From GCA-2737725 sp965229355 (lineage in GTDB: Bacteria; Pseudomonadota; Alphaproteobacteria; Rhodospirillales; Rhodospirillaceae), in assembly GCA_965229355.1 (NCBI GenBank), contig OZ245869.1, positions 2,170,001-2,234,000 on the forward strand: 64,000 bases of DNA, read 5' to 3'. Shown piece by piece: positions 1 through 9,115 of this stretch. A program made the translations under genes and the position numbers. The number at the start of each line of letters is the position of its first letter. Within the stretch, counting starts at the first letter, position 1. The notes under the pieces were generated by a model. The model saw only the letters and a list, made by a program, of their open reading frames with translations, searched no databases and had not been told where the DNA came from.

Positions 1-1148
1 TGGCAGTTGCAGCCAAAGCCATCGTGAACGCTTACTACGGTAAGCAGCCCGCGTATTCCTACTTCAATGGCTGCTCCACCGGTGGTCGCCAAGGCGTTGT
101 GGAAGCACAGCGCTTCCCCGATGATTTTGACGGGATTGTCTCGGGCGCGCCGGTGTTGAACGAAATTGGCGATGGCATTCTCCATTTGCTGTGGAGCGGC
201 CGCGCCAATTTAGATGCCGACGGCAAACCCATCTTTGATGCGCGAAAGCTAGCCATGGTGCGCAAGGCCGTGATGGCCAAGTGCGATAAGCGCGACGGCG
301 CGGAAGATAACATTCTGCAAAATCCGCGCGCCTGTGATTTCAAACCAGCGGAATTGAAATGTACCGGCAAGGTGAAAGACAATTGCCTGAGTGCGGCTGA
401 AGTTGGGGTTCTCGAAAAAATATATGCCGGTGCGCACGATTCAAAAGGCAACCGCATTTTTCCAGGTGGCATGTCGATTGGTTCTGAATACGAATGGGCG
501 TCCGCGTTCATCGGGATGAACAAGCCCGATGGCACTAAAACGCCGGGCGGCATTTTAACGCCTAACACGATGATCTATCAGTTCGCGCAGTATCTCGCGT
601 TCTTTAATGATGGTGGTCCTGCCTATAATCCCATGACGTATGATTGGGATAAAGACCCCGCACGACTGATGCTGACGGAAAGCATTTACAATGCGCAGAA
701 CCCGGACTTGCGTAAATTCAAAGCCAGCGGTGGTAAGATGATCCTCTATCATGGCTGGGATGATCTGGAAGTGCCGCCCGCTTTAAGTGTCGACTATTAC
801 GAAACAACCACACGCACCATGGGCGGGCTCGACAATACGCGTGATTTCTTCCGGCTCTATATGATGCCCAGCGTGGCACATTGTCGCCGTGGACCTGGCC
901 CAGATGGCATCGACACACAAACAGCTATTGAGAATTGGGTCGAGAAGGGTATCGCGCCCGATTTCATTCTTGCCCACAAGATGGCGAAAGATCAGCCATA
1001 CTCTGGTTTGCCGCGTATTCGCTTTCCATTGAAGCAGGGCGAGGCGGTATGGGCACGCCCTATCTATGCGTATCCCGATGTGGCGACGTTCGACGGCAAA
1101 GGCGATTGGAAAGACCCGGCAGCGTGGACAAAAGGAAGCGGCAAATGA
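1..1148 (+). CDS. Tannase/feruloyl esterase family protein, 5' end missing
   Basis: Secreted serine esterase of the tannase/feruloyl esterase family, which cleaves esters of aromatic acids such as gallate or ferulate. The reading frame is open from base 3, so the gene begins before the window; a GTG at 24 lies inside conserved sequence and is not the start. Seen directly: the nucleophile elbow GCSTGGRQG near bases 70-95, the acid region GWDDLEVPP near 755-780, and the C-terminal catalytic His in VAHCRRGPG near 870-895. Cysteines that normally form the family disulfides are present. The stop overlaps the start of the next gene (ATGA), so the two are probably cotranslated. Substrate cannot be read from the sequence. 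The family call is firm. Confidence 0.88.
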   Translation, partial: AVAAKAIVNAYYGKQPAYSYFNGCSTGGRQGVVEAQRFPDDFDGIVSGAPVLNEIGDGILHLLWSGRANLDADGKPIFDARKLAMVRKAVMAKCDKRDGAEDNILQNPRACDFKPAELKCTGKVKDNCLSAAEVGVLEKIYAGAHDSKGNRIFPGGMSIGSEYEWASAFIGMNKPDGTKTPGGILTPNTMIYQFAQYLAFFNDGGPAYNPMTYDWDKDPARLMLTESIYNAQNPDLRKFKASGGKMILYHGWDDLEVPPALSVDYYETTTRTMGGLDNTRDFFRLYMMPSVAHCRRGPGPDGIDTQTAIENWVEKGIAPDFILAHKMAKDQPYSGLPRIRFPLKQGEAVWARPIYAYPDVATFDGKGDWKDPAAWTKGSGK

Positions 1149-2431
1149 AAAAAATCATTCTCGCACTGGCCGTGCTTCCGACTATTAGTTTTGCGCAAAC
1201 CTTGCCACCGACTCAGCCATTGAAGCCCAGCCCTGGGTACACCAAGGAAGATTTACAGAAGAAAAACGACTGGGTGAAAGAAATTGAAGCCCAAGACTTT
1301 CACTTCTGGTTTCGCATGTCGCATCTGCCGAACCTGACTGACTTTCGTCAGCCGCAGGAATGGTACAACCCTATGGCTTTGGTGGATGGTGGCTTAACCC
1401 CGTATCTGCCGGTCGCAAAGCCGACCGAGAAACCGACCATTGACCTGAAAGCCCTTGAAGCTGCTGCGTCCTACGCGATGGAGCGCGATACGCAGGCTTT
1501 CATCGTCTATCACAAGGGTAAAATTCGTTATCAGCGTTATATGGATGGCTATACCGCCACGTCTGCACTCAGTTCGCATAGCTGGGTGAAAACGCTGCAT
1601 GGCATGCTGATGGGCTTTGCTGTGGCTGATGGGAAAATCAAAAGTCTGGATGAGCCGATTGCCCATTACATCACCGAGTGGAAAGACGACCCGCGTGGGC
1701 AAATCACCATTCGGCAGTTGTTGTTAAATACGTCGGGCTTGGCCGACCCTGACCCGACTGAAATTGATCCCATGAAAAGCGTTGGCATGCAAATGGTGGA
1801 GGGCACCAACATCAATGGTGCATCACTGGCGCACCCGCTTGCCCACAAACCCGGCACAGTGTTCTCGCATAACAATGTCACCACACAACTGCTCAGCATG
1901 GTGATGCAGCGCGCAACGGGTGTGCGGTTCGATAAGTATCTCTCAGAAAAAATCTGGCAGCCTATTGGCGCGCAACGCGGTGCTTTACGGCTTGATAAGC
2001 CTTATGATGGCAATGTGATCTCGTATTGCTGTTTTTTATCTGCCCCTTCTGATTGGATGCGCGTTGCGCACTTGCTGATGAACGACGGTAAGTTGGCCGA
2101 TGGCATGCAAGTTTTGCCTAAGGGTTGGGTCGCCGAGATGAAAAAAGGCTCGGACATTAACCCCAACTACGGCTACCAAATTTGGGTTGATGCAAAGTAC
2201 GAGAAATTTCGGCCCTATAATCCAAGCTTGCCGCCTGAATTCGCGAATATTCATGATGAACCATTCGCAGCGGACGATCTGTTTTACTTAGATGGCGGCG
2301 GTAAGGTGCGTGTGTGGATGAGCCCCAAGCTTGATATGATTGTCATGCGTATGGGCTTTGCGCCGCCGCGTGCGAAGGGCTTTGAGGAATCAATCATCCC
2401 CAACACGATCATTCGCGGGATTAAAAAATAA
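1145..2431 (+). CDS. Serine hydrolase, beta-lactamase/DD-peptidase-like, exported
   Basis: About 428 residues with an N-terminal signal peptide (MKKIILALAV then a cut near SFAQ), so periplasmic or secreted. The frame is open far upstream, but the ATG at 1145 overlaps the tannase stop and begins the signal peptide, so it is chosen. The fold is class C beta-lactamase/esterase: SxxK motif SWVK at Ser146-Lys149, and a helix ending LLLNTSGL near 192-199. Odd point: the usual YxN tyrosine is replaced, the local sequence being FSHNN with His242 and Asn244. C-terminal DGGGKVRVW may replace the KTG strand. Likely an esterase or amidase working with the upstream tannase-like enzyme; the exact reaction is unknown. 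Confidence 0.85.
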   Translation: MKKIILALAVLPTISFAQTLPPTQPLKPSPGYTKEDLQKKNDWVKEIEAQDFHFWFRMSHLPNLTDFRQPQEWYNPMALVDGGLTPYLPVAKPTEKPTIDLKALEAAASYAMERDTQAFIVYHKGKIRYQRYMDGYTATSALSSHSWVKTLHGMLMGFAVADGKIKSLDEPIAHYITEWKDDPRGQITIRQLLLNTSGLADPDPTEIDPMKSVGMQMVEGTNINGASLAHPLAHKPGTVFSHNNVTTQLLSMVMQRATGVRFDKYLSEKIWQPIGAQRGALRLDKPYDGNVISYCCFLSAPSDWMRVAHLLMNDGKLADGMQVLPKGWVAEMKKGSDINPNYGYQIWVDAKYEKFRPYNPSLPPEFANIHDEPFAADDLFYLDGGGKVRVWMSPKLDMIVMRMGFAPPRAKGFEESIIPNTIIRGIKK

Positions 2432-2433
2432 GC

Positions 2434-3414
2434 TTAGTCACGCCAGTGATGGCAAGCGACGAGGTGGCCGTTGCCCGCATCTTCGGACAGCGGCACATCT
2501 TTGATGCACTTGGTGGTGGCTTTTGGGCAGCGTGTGCGGAACACGCAGCCTGAGGGCGGGTTCATGGGGGATGGTAAATCCCCGGATAGCACGATGATCT
2601 CTTTATCGCGTTCTTTGGCCGGATCGGGGATCGGTACTGCTGAGATGAGGGCTTGCGTGTAGGGGTGCAAGGATTTCACGAACAACTCATCTCGCGTGGC
2701 CAATTCCATCATATGGCCCAAATACAGAACCATCACGCGTTGGCATAAATGGCGCACAACACTGAGATCGTGACTGATAAAAATGAGCGACAAGCCATAA
2801 TCACGTTGCAACTTGCGCAATAGGTTGATGACTTGTGCTTGGATGGATACGTCCAGCGCACTTACAGGTTCATCGCAGATAATCAGCTTTGGTTTCAGCA
2901 CCATCGCGCGAGCGATTGCGATACGCTGACACTGCCCACCTGAAAACTCATGTGGATAGCGGTTACGCATTTCAGGCAATAGCCCAACGGCGGCCATCAT
3001 TTCATCAATACGCTTATCTGCTTCATCGCGCGCCATGTCGGGCTCGGCAGCGTACAGCGGTTCGCGGATAATCTCGGCCACTGTCAGGCGTGGGTTTAGG
3101 CTTGCGAGCGGGTCTTGGAAAATCAGCTGCAAATCACGGCGTTTTTCGCGCATGTGGTCTGGCGATAGCCCGCACAGATCTTCACCGAGCCATAGTACGC
3201 GGCCTGATGTGGGTTTGATGAGTTGTAAAACCGCGCGACCAAGTGTGGATTTACCGCAACCTGATTCACCAACAACGCCCAAACATTCACCGGCATGCAC
3301 TTCAAAGCTGACGCCATCAACGGCCTTCAACGGCACAAGGCGTCGTTTCAAAACGTTACCGGTCTTGATGGGGAAGTGAACTTTTAAGTTCTCGACTTTC
3401 AGAACGGGGCTCAT
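2434..3414 (-). CDS. Oligopeptide-type ABC importer ATPase, OppF-like
   Basis: ATPase of about 326 residues that powers the OppBC-type permeases encoded upstream in the same operon. Walker A GESGCGKST is at residues 49-57, followed by a Q-loop, the signature FSGGQCQRIAIARA, Walker B (LIICDEPVSAL) and a C-terminal oligo-HPY domain with CVFRTRCPKATTKC. The frame extends upstream to 3528, but the ATG at 3414 (MSPVLKVENL) matches the family N-terminus and overlaps the stop of the preceding ATPase gene by ATGA, so it is preferred. It is the last gene of the cluster and converges with the serine hydrolase gene two bases away. Substrate is unknown; dipeptide, oligopeptide and glutathione importers share this form. 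Confidence 0.93.
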   Translation of the reverse strand: MSPVLKVENLKVHFPIKTGNVLKRRLVPLKAVDGVSFEVHAGECLGVVGESGCGKSTLGRAVLQLIKPTSGRVLWLGEDLCGLSPDHMREKRRDLQLIFQDPLASLNPRLTVAEIIREPLYAAEPDMARDEADKRIDEMMAAVGLLPEMRNRYPHEFSGGQCQRIAIARAMVLKPKLIICDEPVSALDVSIQAQVINLLRKLQRDYGLSLIFISHDLSVVRHLCQRVMVLYLGHMMELATRDELFVKSLHPYTQALISAVPIPDPAKERDKEIIVLSGDLPSPMNPPSGCVFRTRCPKATTKCIKDVPLSEDAGNGHLVACHHWRD

Positions 3415-4385
3415 GCAGCCTCCAGCAGGTGGCAGGCAGCACGTTCGCCGGGCGCAATATCGCGCAGAGCAGGTTGCTCGGTTTTGCAGCGCGCAGTCAC
3501 AACAGCGCACCGATCCGCAAATGCGCAACCGAGCGGCAATTTCTGTAAGTTTGGGGGCTGGCCTGGAATGGCTTGCAACTCAGTATCCAAATCCTGATCC
3601 AGGCGCGGCATGCAGTTTAACAGACCCTTGGTGTAAGGGTGTTTGGGTCGCGCAAAAATATCGGCGACTGCGCCTTCTTCCACCACCCGCCCGCCATACA
3701 TAACGATGATGCGGTCACAAAGGCCTGCGACAACGCCGAGATCGTGCGTGATCAGCACGATGGCGCTATTCGTATGGTTCTTGAGCGCTTTGAATAATTG
3801 TAGGATTTGCGCTTGCACTGTCACATCCAGCGCAGTGGTGGGCTCGTCGGCAATCAGCAGTTCAGGTTCACACAGCAACGCCATGGCAATCATCACGCGT
3901 TGGCGCATGCCGCCTGAAAATTCATGCGGATACTGGTTCAGGCGTTTCTCAACTTCAGGGATGCGAATGGCTTCCATTACTTCTAGGATGCGCTTGCGTG
4001 CGGCGTCTTCAGGTAAACCCTTGTGCGTCGTCAGCACTTCCATCAACTGATCGCCCACTTTCATGTGTGGAGTCAGCGACGTACCGGAATCTTGGAAGAT
4101 CATGGCCATGCGGTCGCCACGAATTTTGTTTAGCGTGTCGCGATCAAGCTTTAATAAATCCTGGCCTTGAAATAGCGCGCGGCCAGTTGTGCGTCCATTC
4201 GGCGCAAGCAAGCCCATAGTGGCTAAAAAGGTCTGACTTTTGCCTGAGCCTGATTCGCCCACGATGCCTAAGCACTCACCGCGCTTTAGTGTGAATGATA
4301 AGTCGCTGACAGCGGCAACATCACCTTCTTTGGTCGAAAAGCGCACATTCAAGTTTTCGAGTGAGAAAATAGGATCGGGGGTCAT
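3411..4385 (-). CDS. Oligopeptide-type ABC importer ATPase, OppD-like
   Basis: Second ATPase of the importer, about 324 residues. Walker A GESGSGKSQ is at residues 43-51; the final Gln in place of Thr is common in OppD/DppD proteins. The signature FSGGMRQRVMIAMAL, Walker B LLIADEPTTALD and the C-terminal cysteine-rich oligo-HPY segment (GCAFADRCAVVTARC) follow. The ATG at 4385 is one base from the stop of the OppC-like gene, and its own stop overlaps the OppF-like start, so translation of the importer genes appears coupled. The open frame extending upstream to 4460 would overlap the permease and is not favoured. Cytoplasmic face of the inner membrane. Confidence 0.93.
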   Translation of the reverse strand: MTPDPIFSLENLNVRFSTKEGDVAAVSDLSFTLKRGECLGIVGESGSGKSQTFLATMGLLAPNGRTTGRALFQGQDLLKLDRDTLNKIRGDRMAMIFQDSGTSLTPHMKVGDQLMEVLTTHKGLPEDAARKRILEVMEAIRIPEVEKRLNQYPHEFSGGMRQRVMIAMALLCEPELLIADEPTTALDVTVQAQILQLFKALKNHTNSAIVLITHDLGVVAGLCDRIIVMYGGRVVEEGAVADIFARPKHPYTKGLLNCMPRLDQDLDTELQAIPGQPPNLQKLPLGCAFADRCAVVTARCKTEQPALRDIAPGERAACHLLEAA

Positions 4386-4386
4386 G

Positions 4387-5298
4387 CTAGCGGTCTTTCG
4401 GGTCCAGCGCGTCACGCAAGCCGTCGCCGATGAAGTTGAAGCAGAACATGGTGATCGCAAGGCACACCGCAGGGATGAGCAGCAGCCACGGCGCTGTCTC
4501 TAACGCGTTGGCGCCGCGCGAAATCAGTACGCCCCAACTGGTCAGTGGTTCTTGGACACCAAGCCCTAGGAAACTGAGATAGCTTTCCACCAGAATATTG
4601 GTTGGCACCAACAGGGTCACATACACAATCACAGGCCCGATGACGTTGGGTATAATGTGGCGCTTCACAATCGTCGGTGTGCGCACGCCCGCCGCCAGTG
4701 CAGCTTCGATATACTCTTTGCGTTTCACGGATAGTGTTTGGCCGCGCACGATGCGGGCCATGGTCAGCCATTCCACACAGCCGATGGCTACAAAAACCAG
4801 GAAGATGTTGCGGCCAAAGATCGTGACCAGAATGATGATGAAGAACAAAAGCGGTAACGCGTAGATGACATCGACAAAGCGCATCATGGTGTTGTCAATG
4901 CGGCCACCCAAATAACCCGCCGTTGCGCCGTAAGCCACGCCGATGCTGAGCGCAATAACAGTCGTCATCACCCCAATGGTCAGCGATACGCGTGCGCCGT
5001 ACCACGTCAGCACCCACATATCGCGGCCAGTGTCGTCCGTACCGAACCAGTGACTATTCTCAAACGTCGGGGCTAAACCAATGGCATCCCACGCTAAGTC
5101 TTCCAGGGTGTGTGGGCTCATCATGGGGCCAATGATCGACATCAATGCAATGATGCTTAAGACAATGACGCCCGTCATGGCAGCTTTGTTGCGCGCAAAA
5201 CGTTCTGCCGCATCTTTCCACAGCGAGCGGCCACGCACGCGTGCGGCGGCGTCCATCAGTTGCGTTTGTGCGTCGCGTTGGGCTTGGAAGAATGCCAT
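4387..5298 (-). CDS. Oligopeptide-type ABC importer permease, OppC-like
   Basis: Inner-membrane permease of 303 residues. It has an N-terminal cytoplasmic stretch (OppC_N type, first membrane helix at about residues 36-60), a periplasmic loop (HWFGTDDTGRD), and the BPD_transp_1 core with the EAA-type loop EAALAAGVRTPTIVKRHIIPN that contacts the ATPases. The start codon overlaps the last base of the OppB-like stop (TAATG). Motif HWFGTDDTGRD is typical of DppC/OppC. Together with OppB-, OppD- and OppF-like neighbours it makes a complete importer; binding proteins are supplied by the two genes upstream in the same cluster. Confidence 0.93.
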   Translation of the reverse strand: MAFFQAQRDAQTQLMDAAARVRGRSLWKDAAERFARNKAAMTGVIVLSIIALMSIIGPMMSPHTLEDLAWDAIGLAPTFENSHWFGTDDTGRDMWVLTWYGARVSLTIGVMTTVIALSIGVAYGATAGYLGGRIDNTMMRFVDVIYALPLLFFIIILVTIFGRNIFLVFVAIGCVEWLTMARIVRGQTLSVKRKEYIEAALAAGVRTPTIVKRHIIPNVIGPVIVYVTLLVPTNILVESYLSFLGLGVQEPLTSWGVLISRGANALETAPWLLLIPAVCLAITMFCFNFIGDGLRDALDPKDR

Positions 5299-6257
5299 TA
5301 CGCGTCCAGTTTCACTTTAGGATCGAGCAGGCCGTACAGCAGATCGACGATGAGGTTCATCAGTATAATCGCGCTAGCAAAAATGATGACGATGCCCAGA
5401 ACCAACGGATAGTCGCGGTTGATCGCGCCCTGAATAAAGAAACGCCCCATGCCGGGGAGTTGGAAAATGCTTTCTACAACCACAGCGCCTGTCACGATGC
5501 CCGCAATGGCGGGGCCAAGGTAGCTCACAACCGGCAGCATGCCGGCTTGTAGTGCGTGGCGCCACACAACACGCTTTTCAGCTAAACCCTTGGCCCGCGC
5601 GGTGCGAATATAATTTTGACGCAGCACCTCAATCATCGCACCGCGCGTCAGGCGCGAGATCACAGCAATTTGCGGTACGGCCAGTGCAATCACCGGCAAG
5701 ATATAAGGCGCTATGGGTGCAAGTGCGGGAAAGTTGCGGGCAAAGCTGCCGGAAGGCTCAAGCGTTGCAATGGGAAGCATTTGCAAGATCACGCCGAAGA
5801 TCAGTGTCATGAGCGGGGCCAACACGAAACTAGGGATAGCTATGCCGGTCATCGCGGCCGCCATCACGGTGTAATCAGTGGCTTTGTTTTGATTCAATGC
5901 CGCGGTTATGCCCAGGCTGACGCCAATAAGAGCCGCGATGAAAATCGCCGATAGTCCGACGCGCAAACTAACGGGCAGGCCAGTTGCAATCAGCTGAGAC
6001 ACGCTGCGGTCTTGGTAAATGATCGATGGCCCGAAATCGCCTTCGAACACTTTACCCACATATATAATGTATTGCTGAACAAGCGGCTTATCGAGGTCGT
6101 AAGCTGCTTTGAGGTTCTCGATGACTTGTGGCTCTAGGTTTGCATCCGCGTCAAATGGTCCCCCCGGTGCCATATGCATCAGGAAGAACGACAGCGAGAC
6201 GACAATAAAGAGTGTGGGCGCAGCGATGCCTAAGCGCTTCAGCGCGTAACCGAGCAT
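5298..6257 (-). CDS. Oligopeptide-type ABC importer permease, OppB-like
   Basis: Inner-membrane permease of 319 residues, the first of four importer genes in tight order (B, C, D, F). N-terminal helix GIAAPTLFIVVSLSFFLMH is followed by the conserved FGPS motif (DFGPSIIYQDRSV) and the EAA loop (IRTARAKGLAEKRVVWRHAL), ending with the GLLDPKVKLDA tail. Fourteen bases separate it from the Rieske oxygenase gene upstream, which suggests cotranscription of transporter and catabolic enzyme. No sign of truncation. Substrate unknown. Confidence 0.93.
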   Translation of the reverse strand: MLGYALKRLGIAAPTLFIVVSLSFFLMHMAPGGPFDADANLEPQVIENLKAAYDLDKPLVQQYIIYVGKVFEGDFGPSIIYQDRSVSQLIATGLPVSLRVGLSAIFIAALIGVSLGITAALNQNKATDYTVMAAAMTGIAIPSFVLAPLMTLIFGVILQMLPIATLEPSGSFARNFPALAPIAPYILPVIALAVPQIAVISRLTRGAMIEVLRQNYIRTARAKGLAEKRVVWRHALQAGMLPVVSYLGPAIAGIVTGAVVVESIFQLPGMGRFFIQGAINRDYPLVLGIVIIFASAIILMNLIVDLLYGLLDPKVKLDA

Positions 6258-6271
6258 TCCTAATCAGTCCT

Positions 6272-7411
6272 TCATTCCGCCGCTTGTGATGTTGGTGCGG
6301 CGGGTCGTAGTAGTACAGAATCCAAAACCCAGTTTTTTGTATCGACGCCACGCGTAGGCGAGGGAATGGCACGGACAATCTCGTCCTCAGCGGCCATAGC
6401 TTTGCTGTCGATACGCCAACCCTTGGCTTCGTATTCTTTGATCATCTTACGGAATGCGAAGCTCATCGCGTCCGGGTAAATCGTCAGTTCTGCGCTAAGT
6501 GAAGGTGGTACGTGTACCGGCTTAATATGGTTCACAATGTTTGCATCTTCCTGAAACACAGTGAGCACGCGTCGACGTGAATCGGCGTCGTATTTCGCTT
6601 CGGTGAAAAAGTTGCGGCCCTGAATCCACCAGCTTAGTGTTTGTTTGTCATCAATTGGCGTATAGGCCGAAACGATGATCTGACTCATGGGTGGGCGGAG
6701 GTGCATTTGAATGCGTACTGAAGGGCCAGAGGCATGAAACTGCAATTCGGTGCGCACGTCGGGGCGATCAGAGGTAATTTTCTCGGCCCACACGCCTCGT
6801 TTCTCGACTGGCTTTTGGGTGCGGGTAGAATAAGAGCCGAAGTCACGCTGCTGAATTTCGACTTCCGCGACACGCGGGTTGTCGGGGTTGCCGAAATCCT
6901 GATGTACAAAGAAAGGGTGCGCGTTATCTAAGCCGTTTTCCACCACGCGCGTCCATGCGGCATCAAAGGTGTAAGTGCCGCGCACAAACCGCCACTCAGT
7001 GGCTCCGTTTTCGAAAGCTTCGAATTCTGGGAAAAAATCGGGCAGGGGCGGGCGTTCTGCTTCGGGCAGGCTGCCTAAGAACACCCAAATCCATCCGTAT
7101 TTTTCTTGCACCGGATAGGCATCGACACGCGCACGTTTGGGAATTGTCGCATCCGGGCCCATGGACGGAATTTCAACGCAATTACCCGCGGCATCAAATC
7201 GCCAACCGTGATAGGGGCACTGAACTGTGCCCTCAACCACCTTGCCACGGCAAAGGGATCCGCCGCGATGAATACAGACGTCTGACAAACAATGTGCTTT
7301 GCCTGCCTTATCACGAAAGACGACAAAGTCCTGCCCCAACATTCGCACGCCGACGGGTGCGGTTGTGACGTTCGCTGCCTCGGCGGCGACGTACCATGTG
7401 TTGATCAGCAT
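6272..7411 (-). CDS. Rieske non-heme iron oxygenase, large subunit
   Basis: Oxygenase of 379 residues in the vanillate O-demethylase/phthalate-type group, which uses electrons from a reductase or ferredoxin to hydroxylate or dealkylate an aromatic or amine substrate. Seen: Rieske ligands Cys46, His48, Cys65 and His68 (CIH, 16 residues, CPYH), then the mononuclear iron site in NGLDNAHPFFVH with Asp162, His165 and His170. A distal Asp follows in FQEDANIV. Length fits a single-component alpha subunit. It sits between a binding-protein gene and the OppB-like gene, so the imported compound may be its substrate. No reductase is adjacent; a [2Fe-2S] ferredoxin about 9 kb away (16710) is a candidate partner. 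Fold certain, substrate unknown. Confidence 0.92.
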   Translation of the reverse strand: MLINTWYVAAEAANVTTAPVGVRMLGQDFVVFRDKAGKAHCLSDVCIHRGGSLCRGKVVEGTVQCPYHGWRFDAAGNCVEIPSMGPDATIPKRARVDAYPVQEKYGWIWVFLGSLPEAERPPLPDFFPEFEAFENGATEWRFVRGTYTFDAAWTRVVENGLDNAHPFFVHQDFGNPDNPRVAEVEIQQRDFGSYSTRTQKPVEKRGVWAEKITSDRPDVRTELQFHASGPSVRIQMHLRPPMSQIIVSAYTPIDDKQTLSWWIQGRNFFTEAKYDADSRRRVLTVFQEDANIVNHIKPVHVPPSLSAELTIYPDAMSFAFRKMIKEYEAKGWRIDSKAMAAEDEIVRAIPSPTRGVDTKNWVLDSVLLRPAAPTSQAAE

Positions 7412-7458
7412 GACAGATTCCCAAAAATCCTTCGCGCCACCTCGCGCACGGGGTTTTA

Positions 7459-9057
7459 TTACTCAGCAGGCTTCTCGACTGACAAATAGCGCGTCAGGTT
7501 TGCATTTCGCGGATTATCATTCCAATTTTTCACGTACGTCTGGATCAGGCGGCGCGCGACATAGTGGTAAACCGGTATCACCGCCTGCGTATCCAGCAAG
7601 ATCTTTTCCGCCTGATTCATCAATTCGGCGCGGCGCTTCATGTCGATGATGGTGTTCGCTTCGGCCATCAGCTTGTCGTATTCCGCACTCGCGAAACCTG
7701 AGAAGTTGCTGGCATCACCGGTGCGTAGCAAATTCAAGTACGCCGAAGCATCATTAAAGGGCGAGAAATAAGCCCACCGCATAATATCGAAATCGCCTGT
7801 ACGGGCACGGCGAGTCAGATCGCGGAATTCGCTGTTGGCCAATTCCACTTCAACACCTAAGGGCTTCCACATCGCACTCATGGCCACCGCCATCTTGCGA
7901 TTTTCTTCCAGCGTGTCGAATTGCAATGTCAGCTTCAGCGGTTTGCCCGGCCCAAAGCCAGCGTCGGTTAGCAGTTTTTTGGCTTCCGCCATGCGGTCTT
8001 TCATGGTTTGCGTCGCGTAGGCCGGTTTGTAGACCGAGTAATTCGCAACGACGGGTGACACCAAACTGTAGCCGGGCGTAACGCCGGTATTGAGCAGTTT
8101 GCTGACCAGACCTTCGCGGTCGATGCTCATCGACAACGCTTTGCGCACACGTTCATCGTTAAAGGGTGGCTTCTTATTGTTGATCAGGAAGTAGTACACA
8201 CCCAGATTTGGCGCGATGTGCAATTCCTTTGGCAGGTTCTGCTTAATCCACTCAATCTGATCGGGTGGAAAGTTCAACGCTGCATCCAGCTCTTTTGCGC
8301 GGAAGCGGCTCAGCGCGGTACCCAAATTTTCTGTCGGGTAATAATTGGCTTCGTCGATTTTGACGTTAGCCGCATCATAGAAGTTTGGGTTCTTCACCGC
8401 CTTAATGCGTGTCTGCGGAACACGCTCGGTGACCATGTACGCGCCATTCGAGACGATATGCTCTGGCGCGGTCCATTCACGTCCGAATTTCTCAACGACG
8501 TGCTTTGGTACGGGTGACGCCGTGAACGTAGCGATAATTTCTAAGAAAATCGGTGACGGCGTTGCCAAAGTAATTTGTACGGTACGCGCATCAACCGCCT
8601 TCACGCCCAGGTCTTCCGGTTTAGCTTGCTTCTTGTTGACTGCTTCGGCGTTCTTGATGGACCAGAACCACTGCGCATAACGGCCTGCGGTTTCTGGGTT
8701 CTGAATGCGGCGGAGAGAATAAACGAAATCCTCTGCCGTGATGGCTTTGCCGTCAGACCATTTCAGGTCAGGCCGTAGTTTGAAAGTGTATGTCAGGCCA
8801 TCGGGGCTGACTGTATAGCTTTCAGCGGCACCCGGCACCACTTCGCCTTTTGCATCAAGCGTCATGAGTGGCAGGAAAATATCGTACAGCACAATAGCTG
8901 CTGAATTGCCCGATGATACGTGCGGATCAAGCGTATCAGGGTCTGCGGCAGAGCTGCGGTTTAACACCATCTTGGCGTTGGCCGCAAACGGAGCCAATGC
9001 CAGCGTGGTCGCCAAAGCCATTACAGAGACAGTTGTCTTGCAGCGCGAGAGAAACAT
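7459..9057 (-). CDS. Peptide-type ABC importer binding protein (SBP family 5), copy 1
   Basis: Periplasmic solute-binding protein of about 532 residues, family 5 (OppA/DppA-like), feeding the OppBCDF-type importer encoded downstream. The ATG at 9057 is preferred over 9081 because AAAGG lies about nine bases before it and it begins a normal signal peptide (MFLSRCKTTV, cut near FAANA). Family signatures seen: SSADPDTLDPHVSSGNSAA near the mature N-terminus, PGAAESYTVSPDGLTYTFKL, and DERVRKALSMSIDREGL. It closely resembles the product at 10340-11908, so the cluster carries two paralogous binding proteins, perhaps for related ligands. Confidence 0.93.
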   Translation of the reverse strand: MFLSRCKTTVSVMALATTLALAPFAANAKMVLNRSSAADPDTLDPHVSSGNSAAIVLYDIFLPLMTLDAKGEVVPGAAESYTVSPDGLTYTFKLRPDLKWSDGKAITAEDFVYSLRRIQNPETAGRYAQWFWSIKNAEAVNKKQAKPEDLGVKAVDARTVQITLATPSPIFLEIIATFTASPVPKHVVEKFGREWTAPEHIVSNGAYMVTERVPQTRIKAVKNPNFYDAANVKIDEANYYPTENLGTALSRFRAKELDAALNFPPDQIEWIKQNLPKELHIAPNLGVYYFLINNKKPPFNDERVRKALSMSIDREGLVSKLLNTGVTPGYSLVSPVVANYSVYKPAYATQTMKDRMAEAKKLLTDAGFGPGKPLKLTLQFDTLEENRKMAVAMSAMWKPLGVEVELANSEFRDLTRRARTGDFDIMRWAYFSPFNDASAYLNLLRTGDASNFSGFASAEYDKLMAEANTIIDMKRRAELMNQAEKILLDTQAVIPVYHYVARRLIQTYVKNWNDNPRNANLTRYLSVEKPAE

Positions 9058-9083
9058 CAGGCTAACCTTTACGAATGACATGC

Positions 9084-9115
9084 CGCGTTTTAATCACCAC
9101 GCGTTTTAATCACCA
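9084..9115. repeat. Perfect 16-bp tandem duplication
   Basis: The word CGCGTTTTAATCACCA occurs twice back to back (9084-9099 and 9100-9115). The second copy covers the stop codon of the nitrilase-fold gene, and the first lies in the spacer before the binding-protein gene. It looks like a recent small duplication; it leaves both reading frames intact. Confidence 0.85.

Noticed and set aside
935..1144. Long N-terminal extension of the serine hydrolase frame
   Set aside because: It overlaps the tannase-like gene in another frame, while the ATG at 1145 starts a proper signal peptide.
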